Shown here piece by piece: positions 1-6,896 of a stretch of DNA of 26,857 bases. The first letter of the stretch is position 1, and each line of letters opens with the position of its first letter. Both the position numbers and the translations under genes were made by a program. The DNA is from Merdiplasma sp045118075 (lineage in GTDB: Bacteria > Bacillota > Clostridia > Lachnospirales > Lachnospiraceae). Where the stretch lies: assembly GCA_045118075.1 (NCBI GenBank), contig JBGUOI010000244.1:1-26857 (forward strand). The letters run 5' to 3'. The notes under the pieces were generated by a model. It saw only the letters and a list, made by a program, of their open reading frames with translations. It was not told where the DNA came from and did not search any database.

Positions 1-316
1 TTGCTATACTTCTTGTTTGACATGAATATGCTCCTCATATGATAGATTTTGGTTTTTTCCAATGTCTACCATATGGGGAGCATATCATTCAAAGGACTTT
101 TGGGGTTTTTTTAATGCCTTCCTGTCATGTTTATTCCGATACACGCCGCGAAGACCGGCTGTCAGTGAAAAGCCTGAGTTAAAACAGATAAGCCAAAAAA
201 TACATACCTTTTTCCTCCAAATAGTTTATAATTATTTACATAAAAAAAACTATCAATTTTTTGCTTGTGCAGGCCATGCTCATAGTGTCGGATCTGCTCA
301 AAGAAAGGGGGAGGTT
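1..316. other. Leader region upstream of the GntP permease
   Basis: No convincing gene lies here. The reading frame that enters the permease is open from position 62, but it has no ribosome site there and encodes a low-complexity, non-membrane leader, so I treat it as untranslated. The region is A/T-rich. It holds a long inverted repeat (listed separately), a possible upstream promoter (TTGACA at 17-22, weak TGATAG at 40-45, spacer 17), and a TATAAT at 227-232 whose only upstream partner is a weak ATACCT at 204-209. Either could start transcription of the permease; neither is certain. Confidence 0.5.
22..88. repeat. Long imperfect inverted repeat (hairpin)
   Basis: Left arm 26-41 (ATATGCTCCTCATATG) pairs with right arm 70-85 (CATATGGGGAGCATAT) over 16 positions with one T-G wobble. 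A further three pairs (22-24 with 86-88) follow after a bulged A at 25. The 28-base loop contains a smaller TTGG/CCAA hairpin. A T-rich stretch follows at about 103-121. It could be the terminator of a gene left of the window, an operator overlapping a weak promoter, or the remnant of a small mobile repeat. The sequence alone does not decide. Confidence 0.6.
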
Positions 317-1708
317 ATGACTGGTTTTCCGCTTATCATTGCCTTTGTTCTGGCCATCATTCTGATGATCATCGCCATTTCAAAGCTTAAGATTCATCCT
401 TTCATCTCGATCATGGGCATTTCCCTGATCCTTGGTCTTGTGGCCGGTATACCGATCGTCGACAGGACCCTGGAAGACGGGACCAAGATCTCCGGCCTGG
501 CATCCGTTATCGGCGCCGGTTTTTCCGGAACTTTTTCGAGCATCGGTATCGTTATCATCCTCGGTGCCCTGATCGGCTCCGTACTGGAGGCAACAGGCGC
601 AGCGCTCAAGCTGGCTGACATGGTCATTCACCTGGTTGGAAAGAACCATCCTGTTCTGGCGCTGGAACTTATGGGCTGGGTCGTTTCTATCCCCGTTTTC
701 TGTGACTCCGGTTTCGTTATCCTGAACCCGATCAGGAAAGCCCTTGTCAGCCGCACCGGTGAATCCTCGGTAGCTATGTCCATAGGCCTCGGCACCGGTC
801 TGTATCTCTCACATGTGTTTATCCCGCCGACGCCCGGGCCGATCGCGGCAGCCAATACACTGGGTGTAGGCGACAATCTTCTGATGGTCATGGGACTGGG
901 TGTTGTCTGCTCCATTCTCCCGCTGATCGCCGGCTACTTCTATGCAAACTTTATCGGTAAGAGAGTCAGGGCGGCGGATGAAGCGGACGCCGGAGAGGTC
1001 ACAAAGACGTATGAAGAGCTGGTTGCCGAATACGGGAAACTTCCGAGCGGCTGGGATTCCATGGCTCCGATCATCGTCCCCATCGTCCTGATGGCGCTTT
1101 CATCCATTGCTTCCATGGCAGGTATGACCGGCATTGTCAAAGACATTCTTACTTTCCTGGGCACCCCGATCATCGCACTGGCAGTCGGCACGGTCTTTGC
1201 CGTTATACAGCTGCATAATGCCGGCAAGATGGGAGAGTTTTACAACCTGACCAACGAGACTTTAAAGACCGTCGGACCGATCCTGTTTGTCACAGCGGCA
1301 GGCGGCGTTCTGGGCAAAGTCATTTCCAGCTCGGACATGGTCAACTATATCACGCAGCATGCGACGGTCCTTCAGGCGATGGGTATTTTCTTCCCGTTTG
1401 TGCTCTCAGCGATCCTGAAAACCGCGCAGGGTTCGTCCACGGTCGCTCTGACGACCACGGCCGGTATCGTGGCACCTCTGCTGCCTCTGCTGGGTCTGGA
1501 CAGTCCGCTTCGCACCTGCCTGGCCTGCATGGCCATCGGCGCCGGTGCCATGACGGTATCGCATGCGAACGATTCCTTCTTCTGGGTCGTCACCAACTTC
1601 GGTGCCATGACACCGGAACAGGGCTATAAGACCCAGACAGTCAACACCCTCATCCTTGGCCTTTCGGCGATGGTTGAGATCTTTATCCTCTCGCTGATCA
1701 TTCACTGA
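317..1708 (+). CDS. GntP-family permease (gluconate/sugar-acid:H+ symporter type)
   Basis: Predicted integral membrane transporter of 463 residues, the usual GntP-family size. The whole chain is hydrophobic, with about 12 or more membrane spans. The N-terminal run of hydrophobic segments, the glycine-rich GAGFSGTFSSIG-type stretch and a serine/threonine-rich C-terminal core (AQGSSTVALTTTAG) fit the family. Members carry gluconate, fructuronate, glycerate, D-serine or related small acids by proton symport; the substrate cannot be read from sequence. I chose the ATG at 317 because AAAGGGGGAGG lies just upstream at about 304-314 and the family begins at this point. The frame is open to position 62, but that extension has no ribosome site. 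The next gene, a ferredoxin-type aldo/keto reductase, starts about 36 bases downstream on the same strand, so the two are probably co-transcribed. No link to fucose is evident. Confidence 0.85.
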   Translation: MTGFPLIIAFVLAIILMIIAISKLKIHPFISIMGISLILGLVAGIPIVDRTLEDGTKISGLASVIGAGFSGTFSSIGIVIILGALIGSVLEATGAALKLADMVIHLVGKNHPVLALELMGWVVSIPVFCDSGFVILNPIRKALVSRTGESSVAMSIGLGTGLYLSHVFIPPTPGPIAAANTLGVGDNLLMVMGLGVVCSILPLIAGYFYANFIGKRVRAADEADAGEVTKTYEELVAEYGKLPSGWDSMAPIIVPIVLMALSSIASMAGMTGIVKDILTFLGTPIIALAVGTVFAVIQLHNAGKMGEFYNLTNETLKTVGPILFVTAAGGVLGKVISSSDMVNYITQHATVLQAMGIFFPFVLSAILKTAQGSSTVALTTTAGIVAPLLPLLGLDSPLRTCLACMAIGAGAMTVSHANDSFFWVVTNFGAMTPEQGYKTQTVNTLILGLSAMVEIFILSLIIH

Positions 1709-1744
1709 TAGAGATCACGAGATCCGGGAATGGAGGTACCTGCG

Positions 1745-2941
1745 ATGATGACCAGTGAATTTCACGGACTGACACTTTCAAGGCTGGGTTTCGGGACCAT
1801 GCGCCTGCCCCTGCTGGATGCAGATCCGGCTCATATAGATGTGGAGCAGACTGACCGTATGGTGGATCACTGCATGGCTCACGGGATCAATTATTTTGAC
1901 ACAGCCTACCCGTATCACGGAGGGATGTCAGAGACCGTCATCGGGAAGTCACTTTCCAGATATCCCAGAGAGAGCTTTTACCTGGCGGATAAATACCCGG
2001 GACATCAGATCAGTGATTACTATGATCCGGCGGAGATCTTTGAGGAACAGCTGGAAAAATGCGGCGTGGACTATTTTGATTTCTATCTGCTTCATAATGT
2101 CTACGAACATTCACTGCCGACCTACCTGGATGAGCGCTGGAAGATCCTGGATTATTTCCGCGATCAGAAGACAAAGGGGAGGATCCGCTATCTCGGATTT
2201 TCCACTCATGCGCAGACGGATACGCTTGAAAAGATCCTGGACCAGTTCGGCTCCGACATGGACTTTTGCCAGATCCAGCTTAATTACCTGGACTGGACGC
2301 TGCAGGAAGCAAAGGAGAAATATGAGCTTCTGACAAGCCGGGGGATTCCGGTCTGGGTAATGGAACCGGTCCGAGGAGGCAAGCTGGCAGCGCTTCCGGA
2401 GGAGGATCATAAGAAGCTGCTCTCGCTTCGGCCGGATGAGACGGATACGGCCTGGGCACTGCGTTTCCTCCAGGGACTTCCGAACGTGAAAGTGGTCTTA
2501 AGCGGTATGTCCAGCATGCAGCAGATGATCGAAAACGTGGAGACATTTGAGACGGAACGGCCGCTCAGCGAGGAAGAGAAGAACGTGCTGCTGGAAGTGG
2601 CGGAGGGCATGAAGAACTCTATTCCCTGCACCGCGTGCCGGTATTGCTGCGAGGGCTGTCCGATGCAGCTGGATATTCCGATGCTGATCGCGACCATGAA
2701 CGAGATCCGCGTATCGCCGAATATGAATGCAGGAATGCGTATAGAGGGGCTTCCGGATGATAAGAAGCCTTCGGCATGTATCGGATGCGGCAGGTGCAGC
2801 ATGGTCTGTCCGCAGAATATAGACATTCCCGGAGTCATGGACGAATTGACCGAGGCGCTGAAGAAGATCCCGAGCTGGAGAGAGCTGTCCCTGAAACGCG
2901 CCGAGGAGGCACGGCTGAATCGGGAGAAAAAAGCGAAGTGA
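1745..2941 (+). CDS. Aldo/keto reductase with C-terminal two-cluster ferredoxin domain
   Basis: Cytoplasmic oxidoreductase of 398 residues. The N-terminal aldo/keto reductase barrel carries the expected tetrad Asp52, Tyr57, Lys83 and His117 (DTAYPY, ADKYPG and LLHN contexts). The C-terminal part has two CxxCxxCxxxCP motifs at Cys295/298/301/305 and Cys345/348/351/355, the pattern of two [4Fe-4S] clusters. This architecture is common in anaerobic Clostridia and suggests electron exchange with ferredoxin or another iron-sulfur partner; the substrate is unknown. Start choice: an ATG at 1730 is in frame, but the GGAGG at 1732-1736 overlaps it and is ideally spaced for the ATG at 1745, so the shorter form is preferred. 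It follows the GntP permease closely and ends before a bidirectional terminator, so it probably belongs to that two-gene unit. Confidence 0.85.
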   Translation: MMTSEFHGLTLSRLGFGTMRLPLLDADPAHIDVEQTDRMVDHCMAHGINYFDTAYPYHGGMSETVIGKSLSRYPRESFYLADKYPGHQISDYYDPAEIFEEQLEKCGVDYFDFYLLHNVYEHSLPTYLDERWKILDYFRDQKTKGRIRYLGFSTHAQTDTLEKILDQFGSDMDFCQIQLNYLDWTLQEAKEKYELLTSRGIPVWVMEPVRGGKLAALPEEDHKKLLSLRPDETDTAWALRFLQGLPNVKVVLSGMSSMQQMIENVETFETERPLSEEEKNVLLEVAEGMKNSIPCTACRYCCEGCPMQLDIPMLIATMNEIRVSPNMNAGMRIEGLPDDKKPSACIGCGRCSMVCPQNIDIPGVMDELTEALKKIPSWRELSLKRAEEARLNREKKAK

Positions 2942-2973
2942 GCTTGGAATTACCACGATTTAATTAAAAAAAT

Positions 2974-3010
2974 AAGTGACCGTTTCACCCGACGGGTGGA
3001 GCGGTCACTT
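2974..3010. terminator. Bidirectional intrinsic terminator
   Basis: The arms AAGTGACCG (2974-2982) and CGGTCACTT (3002-3010) are perfect complements, with an inner CACCC/GGGTG stem around a CGA-type loop. Read on the minus strand the hairpin is followed by a T-rich tract (complement of 2961-2973), so it ends the small secreted-protein gene well. On the plus strand the tail is weaker. It sits between two convergent genes and probably serves both. Confidence 0.85.
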
Positions 3011-3034
3011 TGCGTTCTGCCGTTTATTAAATGA

Positions 3035-3409
3035 TCACGCAGGCCTTACGGCGATCAGATTGCCGTCTGCATCATAGATCGTAACTGTCTGTGCGTTCTG
3101 GTCAAGTACATATTTGTTTCCTGACGCATCGTACCATGTGACATAAGATGAAAAACCATCCTGCTGCGGCCTTGCTTTATAAGTGTGTACGTATTTTGTT
3201 CCGCCGGCATCATACCAGGAAACTGTCTGCTGCACGAAAATATCATCCGGTTCAACGTAGGTGATTATATAGACGACAGTTTGGCCGTCTTCTACGGTGA
3301 CATACTGTTCATCGACCTGTTCCGGTGCGGCGGAAGCGGTAATGCCGGTTAAAGAGATCATCATGGTTCCTGCGACAGCTGCTGTGATCATTGCAAAACG
3401 TTTTTTCAT
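3035..3409 (-). CDS. Small secreted protein with three YDA-G repeats, unknown function
   Basis: I do not recognise this 124-residue protein. It starts with a clear signal peptide (MKKR, hydrophobic core to about residue 23, cleavage expected at ASA-AP, residues 25-29), so the mature product of about 97 residues is exported. The mature part carries three related short units at residues 63-74, 90-101 and 109-121 with the pattern V-[ST]-x-Y-D-A-x-G-x-x-x-x-V, each probably a beta hairpin. It has no cysteines and no wall-anchor motif. AAGGAG sits at the right distance before the ATG. It is the only minus-strand gene here, divergent from the LacI-type regulator. Small repeats of this form occur in secreted adhesin-like or cell-surface proteins, but no function can be assigned. 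Confidence 0.75.
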   Translation of the reverse strand: MKKRFAMITAAVAGTMMISLTGITASAAPEQVDEQYVTVEDGQTVVYIITYVEPDDIFVQQTVSWYDAGGTKYVHTYKARPQQDGFSSYVTWYDASGNKYVLDQNAQTVTIYDADGNLIAVRPA

Positions 3410-3571
3410 TGTTATTCTCCTTTTTTAATTGCTTTTAAGATACGGACGGCACGTTTTTGTACCGTTATTTTCAAAATGCACTAACTTATACGGGCGAAAA
3501 TGACGGCATCCACAGGAAAGCCGCAGTTGATGACGATTTCCGGTCCTTTTGCTTTTTTGACGAAATAATGA

Positions 3572-3600
3572 TTGACAAACCTCTGCCCCGGGTGGATAAT
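3572..3600 (+). promoter_or_regulatory. Sigma-A promoter of the fucose operon / LacI-type regulator
   Basis: TTGACA at 3572-3577 is a perfect -35 box, followed by exactly 17 bases and GATAAT at 3595-3600. This is the best consensus promoter in the window. It lies about 65 bases before the regulator start, and a perfect palindromic operator begins 11 bases downstream. With short spacings through the following genes, it probably drives the regulator and at least the reductases and importer behind it. Confidence 0.85.
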
Positions 3601-3611
3601 GTGTACAGAGC

Positions 3612-3621
3612 GAAACGTTTC
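3612..3621. promoter_or_regulatory. Probable LacI-family operator (perfect palindrome)
   Basis: GAAACGTTTC is a perfect 10-base palindrome with the central CG typical of LacI/GalR-family operators. It lies at about +5 to +14 from the start point expected from the upstream promoter, where a bound repressor would block transcription. The adjacent gene encodes a LacI-family protein, so autoregulation and operon control are the simplest reading. Confidence 0.75.
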
Positions 3622-3665
3622 ACCCTGAGGGCGGTTCGTGAAATTCATAGAAGGGAAGGATCATT

Positions 3666-4691
3666 TTGGCAGCTACGATCAAAGACATCAAAGACTTGAC
3701 AGGCCTTTCCCTGGCTACGATCTCCAAGTATCTGAACGGCGGCAACCTGCTTCCGGAGAATAAAGAGAAAATTGAACAGGCGATCGCTGAGCTGCATTAC
3801 GAAGTTAATGAGATGGCAAGAGGACTCGTCACCAGCAAGAGCAAGGTGATCGGGGTAGTTGTGTTTGACATCGCCAATGTATTTACATGTACGCTCCTTA
3901 AATACCTCGGAGAACGCTTCCGGGAGGCAGGCTATGCGGCGATGATCTGCGACTCGCAGAATGATGCACAGCTGGAAGCTGAAAATGTCCGCTTCCTGGT
4001 TAGCAAGAAAGTTGACGGCATGATCATTATACCGGTGGAGCAGACAGCCGGTTTTCTGGAGCCTGCTTTAAGGGCAGATATCCCGATCGTCCTGATGGAC
4101 CGCTCACTGGAAGGTTCCGGAATACCCTGTGTAAAAGTCAATAACCGGATGGCTTCTTACCAGGCAATGGAGATGCTTTATAACTATGGCCATCGCAGAA
4201 TCGCCGTCATCGGTTCCGACCGGGAACTTACTGGCCGGGAGAGGCTGAATGGATGTTTTCAGCTGCTCAAGGATAAGAAGACCGACATCCCGGCGTCATA
4301 TCTGAAAATCGGACGCCACAGCATTGAACACGGTTATAACAGCATGCAGGAACTGCTGGAACTTAAGGAACTGCCGACAGCTGTGTTTCTCGGAAACTTT
4401 GAGATCATTCTCGGCGCCGTCATGGCTCTTAATGAGTCGCCGCTCCAGTGCCCGTCGGACATTTCGCTGATCGGCTTTGATGACCTGATCATCTCAAACC
4501 TGTCGAATCCGAGACTGACGCTTGTGGTGCAGCCTCTGCGCGATCTTGCAGACAATGCGGCCGGACTGCTTTTAGAGCGTCTGCAGAATAATAATACATT
4601 TGTTGAAATTGATCCTGATAATCAGAAACAAGGAGACCTGATTTTGCCGGCGCTGATCGTGGAAGGCAGTTCGATCGCGCGGCGGGTCTGA
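3666..4691 (+). CDS. LacI-family transcriptional regulator (probable fucose operon repressor)
   Basis: DNA-binding regulator of 341 residues, typical LacI/GalR length. The N-terminal helix-turn-helix covers about residues 2-22 (TIKDIKDLTGLSLATISKYL), followed by the hinge segment with NEMARGL. The rest is a periplasmic-binding-like sensor domain (KVIGVVV start, then KKVDGMIIIP, and GFDD near the C-terminus) that would bind a sugar effector. The start is TTG at 3666, preceded by GGGAAGGA; starting here gives exactly the family N-terminus. It is the first gene after a consensus promoter with a perfect palindromic operator, and the next reductase follows after 18 bases. I infer that it represses its own operon until L-fucose or a pathway intermediate binds. 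The effector is not visible in the sequence. Confidence 0.88.
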   Translation: MAATIKDIKDLTGLSLATISKYLNGGNLLPENKEKIEQAIAELHYEVNEMARGLVTSKSKVIGVVVFDIANVFTCTLLKYLGERFREAGYAAMICDSQNDAQLEAENVRFLVSKKVDGMIIIPVEQTAGFLEPALRADIPIVLMDRSLEGSGIPCVKVNNRMASYQAMEMLYNYGHRRIAVIGSDRELTGRERLNGCFQLLKDKKTDIPASYLKIGRHSIEHGYNSMQELLELKELPTAVFLGNFEIILGAVMALNESPLQCPSDISLIGFDDLIISNLSNPRLTLVVQPLRDLADNAAGLLLERLQNNNTFVEIDPDNQKQGDLILPALIVEGSSIARRV

Positions 4692-4709
4692 CAAGAGGGA
4701 GGAAGCAAA

Positions 4710-5714
4710 ATGATCGATCCGAAATCAGTACCGATGATGCGTCTTGGTGACGGCGGCAGTATCCCATGCCTCGGAATGGGAACTTTCGGTTCGGACAGAG
4801 TCAGTCCGGAAGAAGTGGCAGAAGCGGTTGCGGGAGGCATCCGAGTCGGATACAGGCTGTTTGACTGCGCGGCCTGCTACGGAAATGAAGAACAGATCGG
4901 CAGGGTTTTTCGCACAGCCTTCGATGAGGGCATCGTGAAGCGTGAAGAACTGTTTATCATGACAAAAGTGTGGAATGATATGCACCGTGATGTGGAGAGA
5001 TCCTGCCTGAAGAGTATTGAAGATCTTCAGTGTGATTACCTGGATATGCTCTTTATTCACTGGCCGTTCCCGAACTATCATGCACCGTTTTGCGATGTCA
5101 ATTCGAGAAACCCTGATTCCAGGCCTTTTTCCGTAGAGGAATTTCTTGATACTTACCGGCAGATCGAGGCTCTGGTTGACAAAGGTCTTGTCCGGCATAT
5201 CGGTATTTCCAATATGACGATTCCGAAATTGAATGCTGTTCTTGATCAGCTCCGCATCAAACCGGCGGCCTGCGAGTCTGAGATGCATCCGTGCTTCCAG
5301 CAGCAGGACATCCTGGATTACCTTAAAGAGCACAGCATCCTTCCGATCGGTTATATGCCGCTTGGTTCACCCAGGCGCCCGGAGCGCGATATCGAGCCTG
5401 ATGACATCGCAGATATGCAGATGCCCGAACTTCGGGAAATTGCAGCTGCACATGGCGTTCATCCGGCGATCATCTGCCTGAAATGGGCACTCGGACGCGG
5501 TGTTCTGCCGATACCTTTCTCGGTTCACAATTACGAGGCGAATCTTCGCGCAGCCGTAACAGAAAAGCTGACAGACGAAGAGATGGCCAGGATCGCGACG
5601 CTTGAACGCGGCAATCGTCTGGTAAAAGGCCAGGTTTTCCTGTGGGAAGGCGCAAGAGACTGGCACGATCTGTGGGATGAAGACGGCGTGATCACAGACT
5701 GCACTGACTGCTGA
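4710..5714 (+). CDS. Aldo/keto reductase, candidate lactaldehyde reductase
   Basis: NAD(P)H-dependent cytoplasmic oxidoreductase of 334 residues. The aldo/keto reductase tetrad is intact: Asp52 and Tyr57 (FDCAACYGNE), Lys86 (IMTKVWND) and His117 (LFIHWP). The N-terminal GMGTFG and the GLVRHIGISN stretch are family hallmarks. Unlike the reductase at 1745 it has no cysteine-cluster domain. GAGGGAGG precedes the ATG. It lies 18 bases after the regulator and before the zinc alcohol dehydrogenase, inside the fucose operon. FucA releases L-lactaldehyde, and anaerobes usually reduce this to 1,2-propanediol, so that is my inferred substrate. An alternative is reduction of a sugar or sugar acid. The family is certain, the substrate is not. 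Confidence 0.85.
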   Translation: MIDPKSVPMMRLGDGGSIPCLGMGTFGSDRVSPEEVAEAVAGGIRVGYRLFDCAACYGNEEQIGRVFRTAFDEGIVKREELFIMTKVWNDMHRDVERSCLKSIEDLQCDYLDMLFIHWPFPNYHAPFCDVNSRNPDSRPFSVEEFLDTYRQIEALVDKGLVRHIGISNMTIPKLNAVLDQLRIKPAACESEMHPCFQQQDILDYLKEHSILPIGYMPLGSPRRPERDIEPDDIADMQMPELREIAAAHGVHPAIICLKWALGRGVLPIPFSVHNYEANLRAAVTEKLTDEEMARIATLERGNRLVKGQVFLWEGARDWHDLWDEDGVITDCTDC

Positions 5715-5768
5715 TGAGTTTGAAATTGATAATTAAATTGAGTTGAAAACATAAATAAGGAGGGCCAG

Positions 5769-6845
5769 ATGGAAAACGTTAAGAAGATTATCCCGAAGAG
5801 CATGATCGGTGCGACTCTTCCGGGAAACAGCTCTGTGGAGATGAAGGAATTTGAGGTGCCGACGCCCGGATATGGTCAGGTGCTTGTCCAGACGAAGGCG
5901 AGTACGATCTGCGGTTCCGATATCCGTGCGATCTACAGGGAACATACAGGTAAAGGCGCGGAAGGATATATCCCCGGCATGATCGCCGGCCACGAGCCCT
6001 GCGGAATAATCGTCCAGGAAGGCCCGGGACTGAAGGAATTCAAGACCGGTGACCGTGTGATCGTTTACCATATTTCCGGCTGCGGCGTTTGCTACAACTG
6101 CCGCATGGGTTATATGATCGCCTGCTCAAATCCGAAGTTCCGCCAGGCATACGGATGGCAGAGAAACGGCGGTATGGCTCCCTACATCCTGTGCGATGAA
6201 AAAGACCTTATACATCTTCCCGATGAGCTGACCTATAAAGACGGCGCTCAGGTAGCCTGCGGTTTCGGCACCGTTTACGAGGCTCTTGAGAAGATCGGAA
6301 TCAGCGGCAATGATGCCGTGCTGGTGACGGGTCTGGGCCCGGTAGGCCTTGCGACATTGATGCTGGCAAAAGCGATGGGCGCGGACAAACTGATCGGTGT
6401 GGAAATGAATGACTACCGTATTGATCTGGCAAAGAAGCTCGGACTTGTCGACTATGTGTTCAAACCGAGCGATCACACCGTGCAGGATATCCTGGACGTG
6501 ACCGGAGGAAAGGGCGTAGAACGCGCGATCGACTGTTCCGCCAGCGATGCGGGACGCCAGACCTGCGTAAGGGCCTCCAAGGAATGGGCGAAGATCGCCC
6601 TGGTCGGTGAAGGAAATACCATGACCCTCAATCCCAGCCCGGATATGATGCATTCCCAGAAGACGATCTATGGTTCCTGGGTAACATCGACCTGGAGAAT
6701 GATGGACCTGGTCGACCGTCTGGTGCGCTGGGGCATTCATCCCGGTGACCTGATCACGGATGAATTCCCGATTGAAAAAGCGGATGAGGCTTATGCCCTG
6801 ATGGCCAGTGGCAAGTGCGGCAAAGTCGCGGTCGTATACGAGTGA
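5769..6845 (+). CDS. Zinc-dependent medium-chain alcohol dehydrogenase
   Basis: Cytoplasmic MDR-superfamily dehydrogenase of 358 residues. Catalytic-zinc ligands are Cys48 (TICGSD) and His75-Glu76 (AGHEP). The structural-zinc cysteines are Cys105, 108, 111 and 119 (CGVCYNC then IAC). The Rossmann nucleotide site is GLGPVG, with an acidic residue at the end of the second strand (GVE) that favours NAD(H). AAGGAGG precedes the ATG. In a fucose operon with no fucO-like iron alcohol dehydrogenase, this enzyme could reduce L-lactaldehyde to 1,2-propanediol, or act as a sugar/polyol dehydrogenase such as an L-fucose or threonine/sorbitol-type enzyme. The stop codon touches a GGGTC hairpin repeat that runs into the next gene. 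Confidence 0.87.
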   Translation: MENVKKIIPKSMIGATLPGNSSVEMKEFEVPTPGYGQVLVQTKASTICGSDIRAIYREHTGKGAEGYIPGMIAGHEPCGIIVQEGPGLKEFKTGDRVIVYHISGCGVCYNCRMGYMIACSNPKFRQAYGWQRNGGMAPYILCDEKDLIHLPDELTYKDGAQVACGFGTVYEALEKIGISGNDAVLVTGLGPVGLATLMLAKAMGADKLIGVEMNDYRIDLAKKLGLVDYVFKPSDHTVQDILDVTGGKGVERAIDCSASDAGRQTCVRASKEWAKIALVGEGNTMTLNPSPDMMHSQKTIYGSWVTSTWRMMDLVDRLVRWGIHPGDLITDEFPIEKADEAYALMASGKCGKVAVVYE

Positions 6846-6896
6846 GGGTCAGACCCCGTTTGAAATGGTTGATAAAGATGTAATGGGGTCAGCCCC
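6846..6896. repeat. GGGTCAG/GACCCC repeat pair forming a hairpin at a gene start
   Basis: GGGTCAGACCCC (6846-6857) and GGGGTCAGCCCC (6885-6896) lie 27 bases apart. Each is itself near-palindromic, and together they can pair at 10 of 12 positions. The first begins directly after the stop of the dehydrogenase. The second overlaps the ATG at 6883 of the next gene, and the other candidate ATG (6865) is in the loop. The motif resembles short REP-like palindromes dispersed in bacterial genomes; only these two copies were noticed in this window. Confidence 0.65.

Noticed and set aside
62..316. N-terminal extension of the GntP permease
   Set aside because: No ribosome site, unusual low-complexity residues, and a strong ribosome site plus family start at 317.
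3457..3699. 80-codon open frame in the promoter region of the LacI-type regulator
   Set aside because: It starts with TTG without a ribosome site, runs over the consensus promoter and operator, and overlaps the regulator start in another frame.
5726..5755. Possible promoter (TTGATA ... CATAAA) before the zinc dehydrogenase
   Set aside because: The start of transcription would fall on the ribosome site, leaving almost no leader, and the boxes are weak in an A/T-rich stretch.
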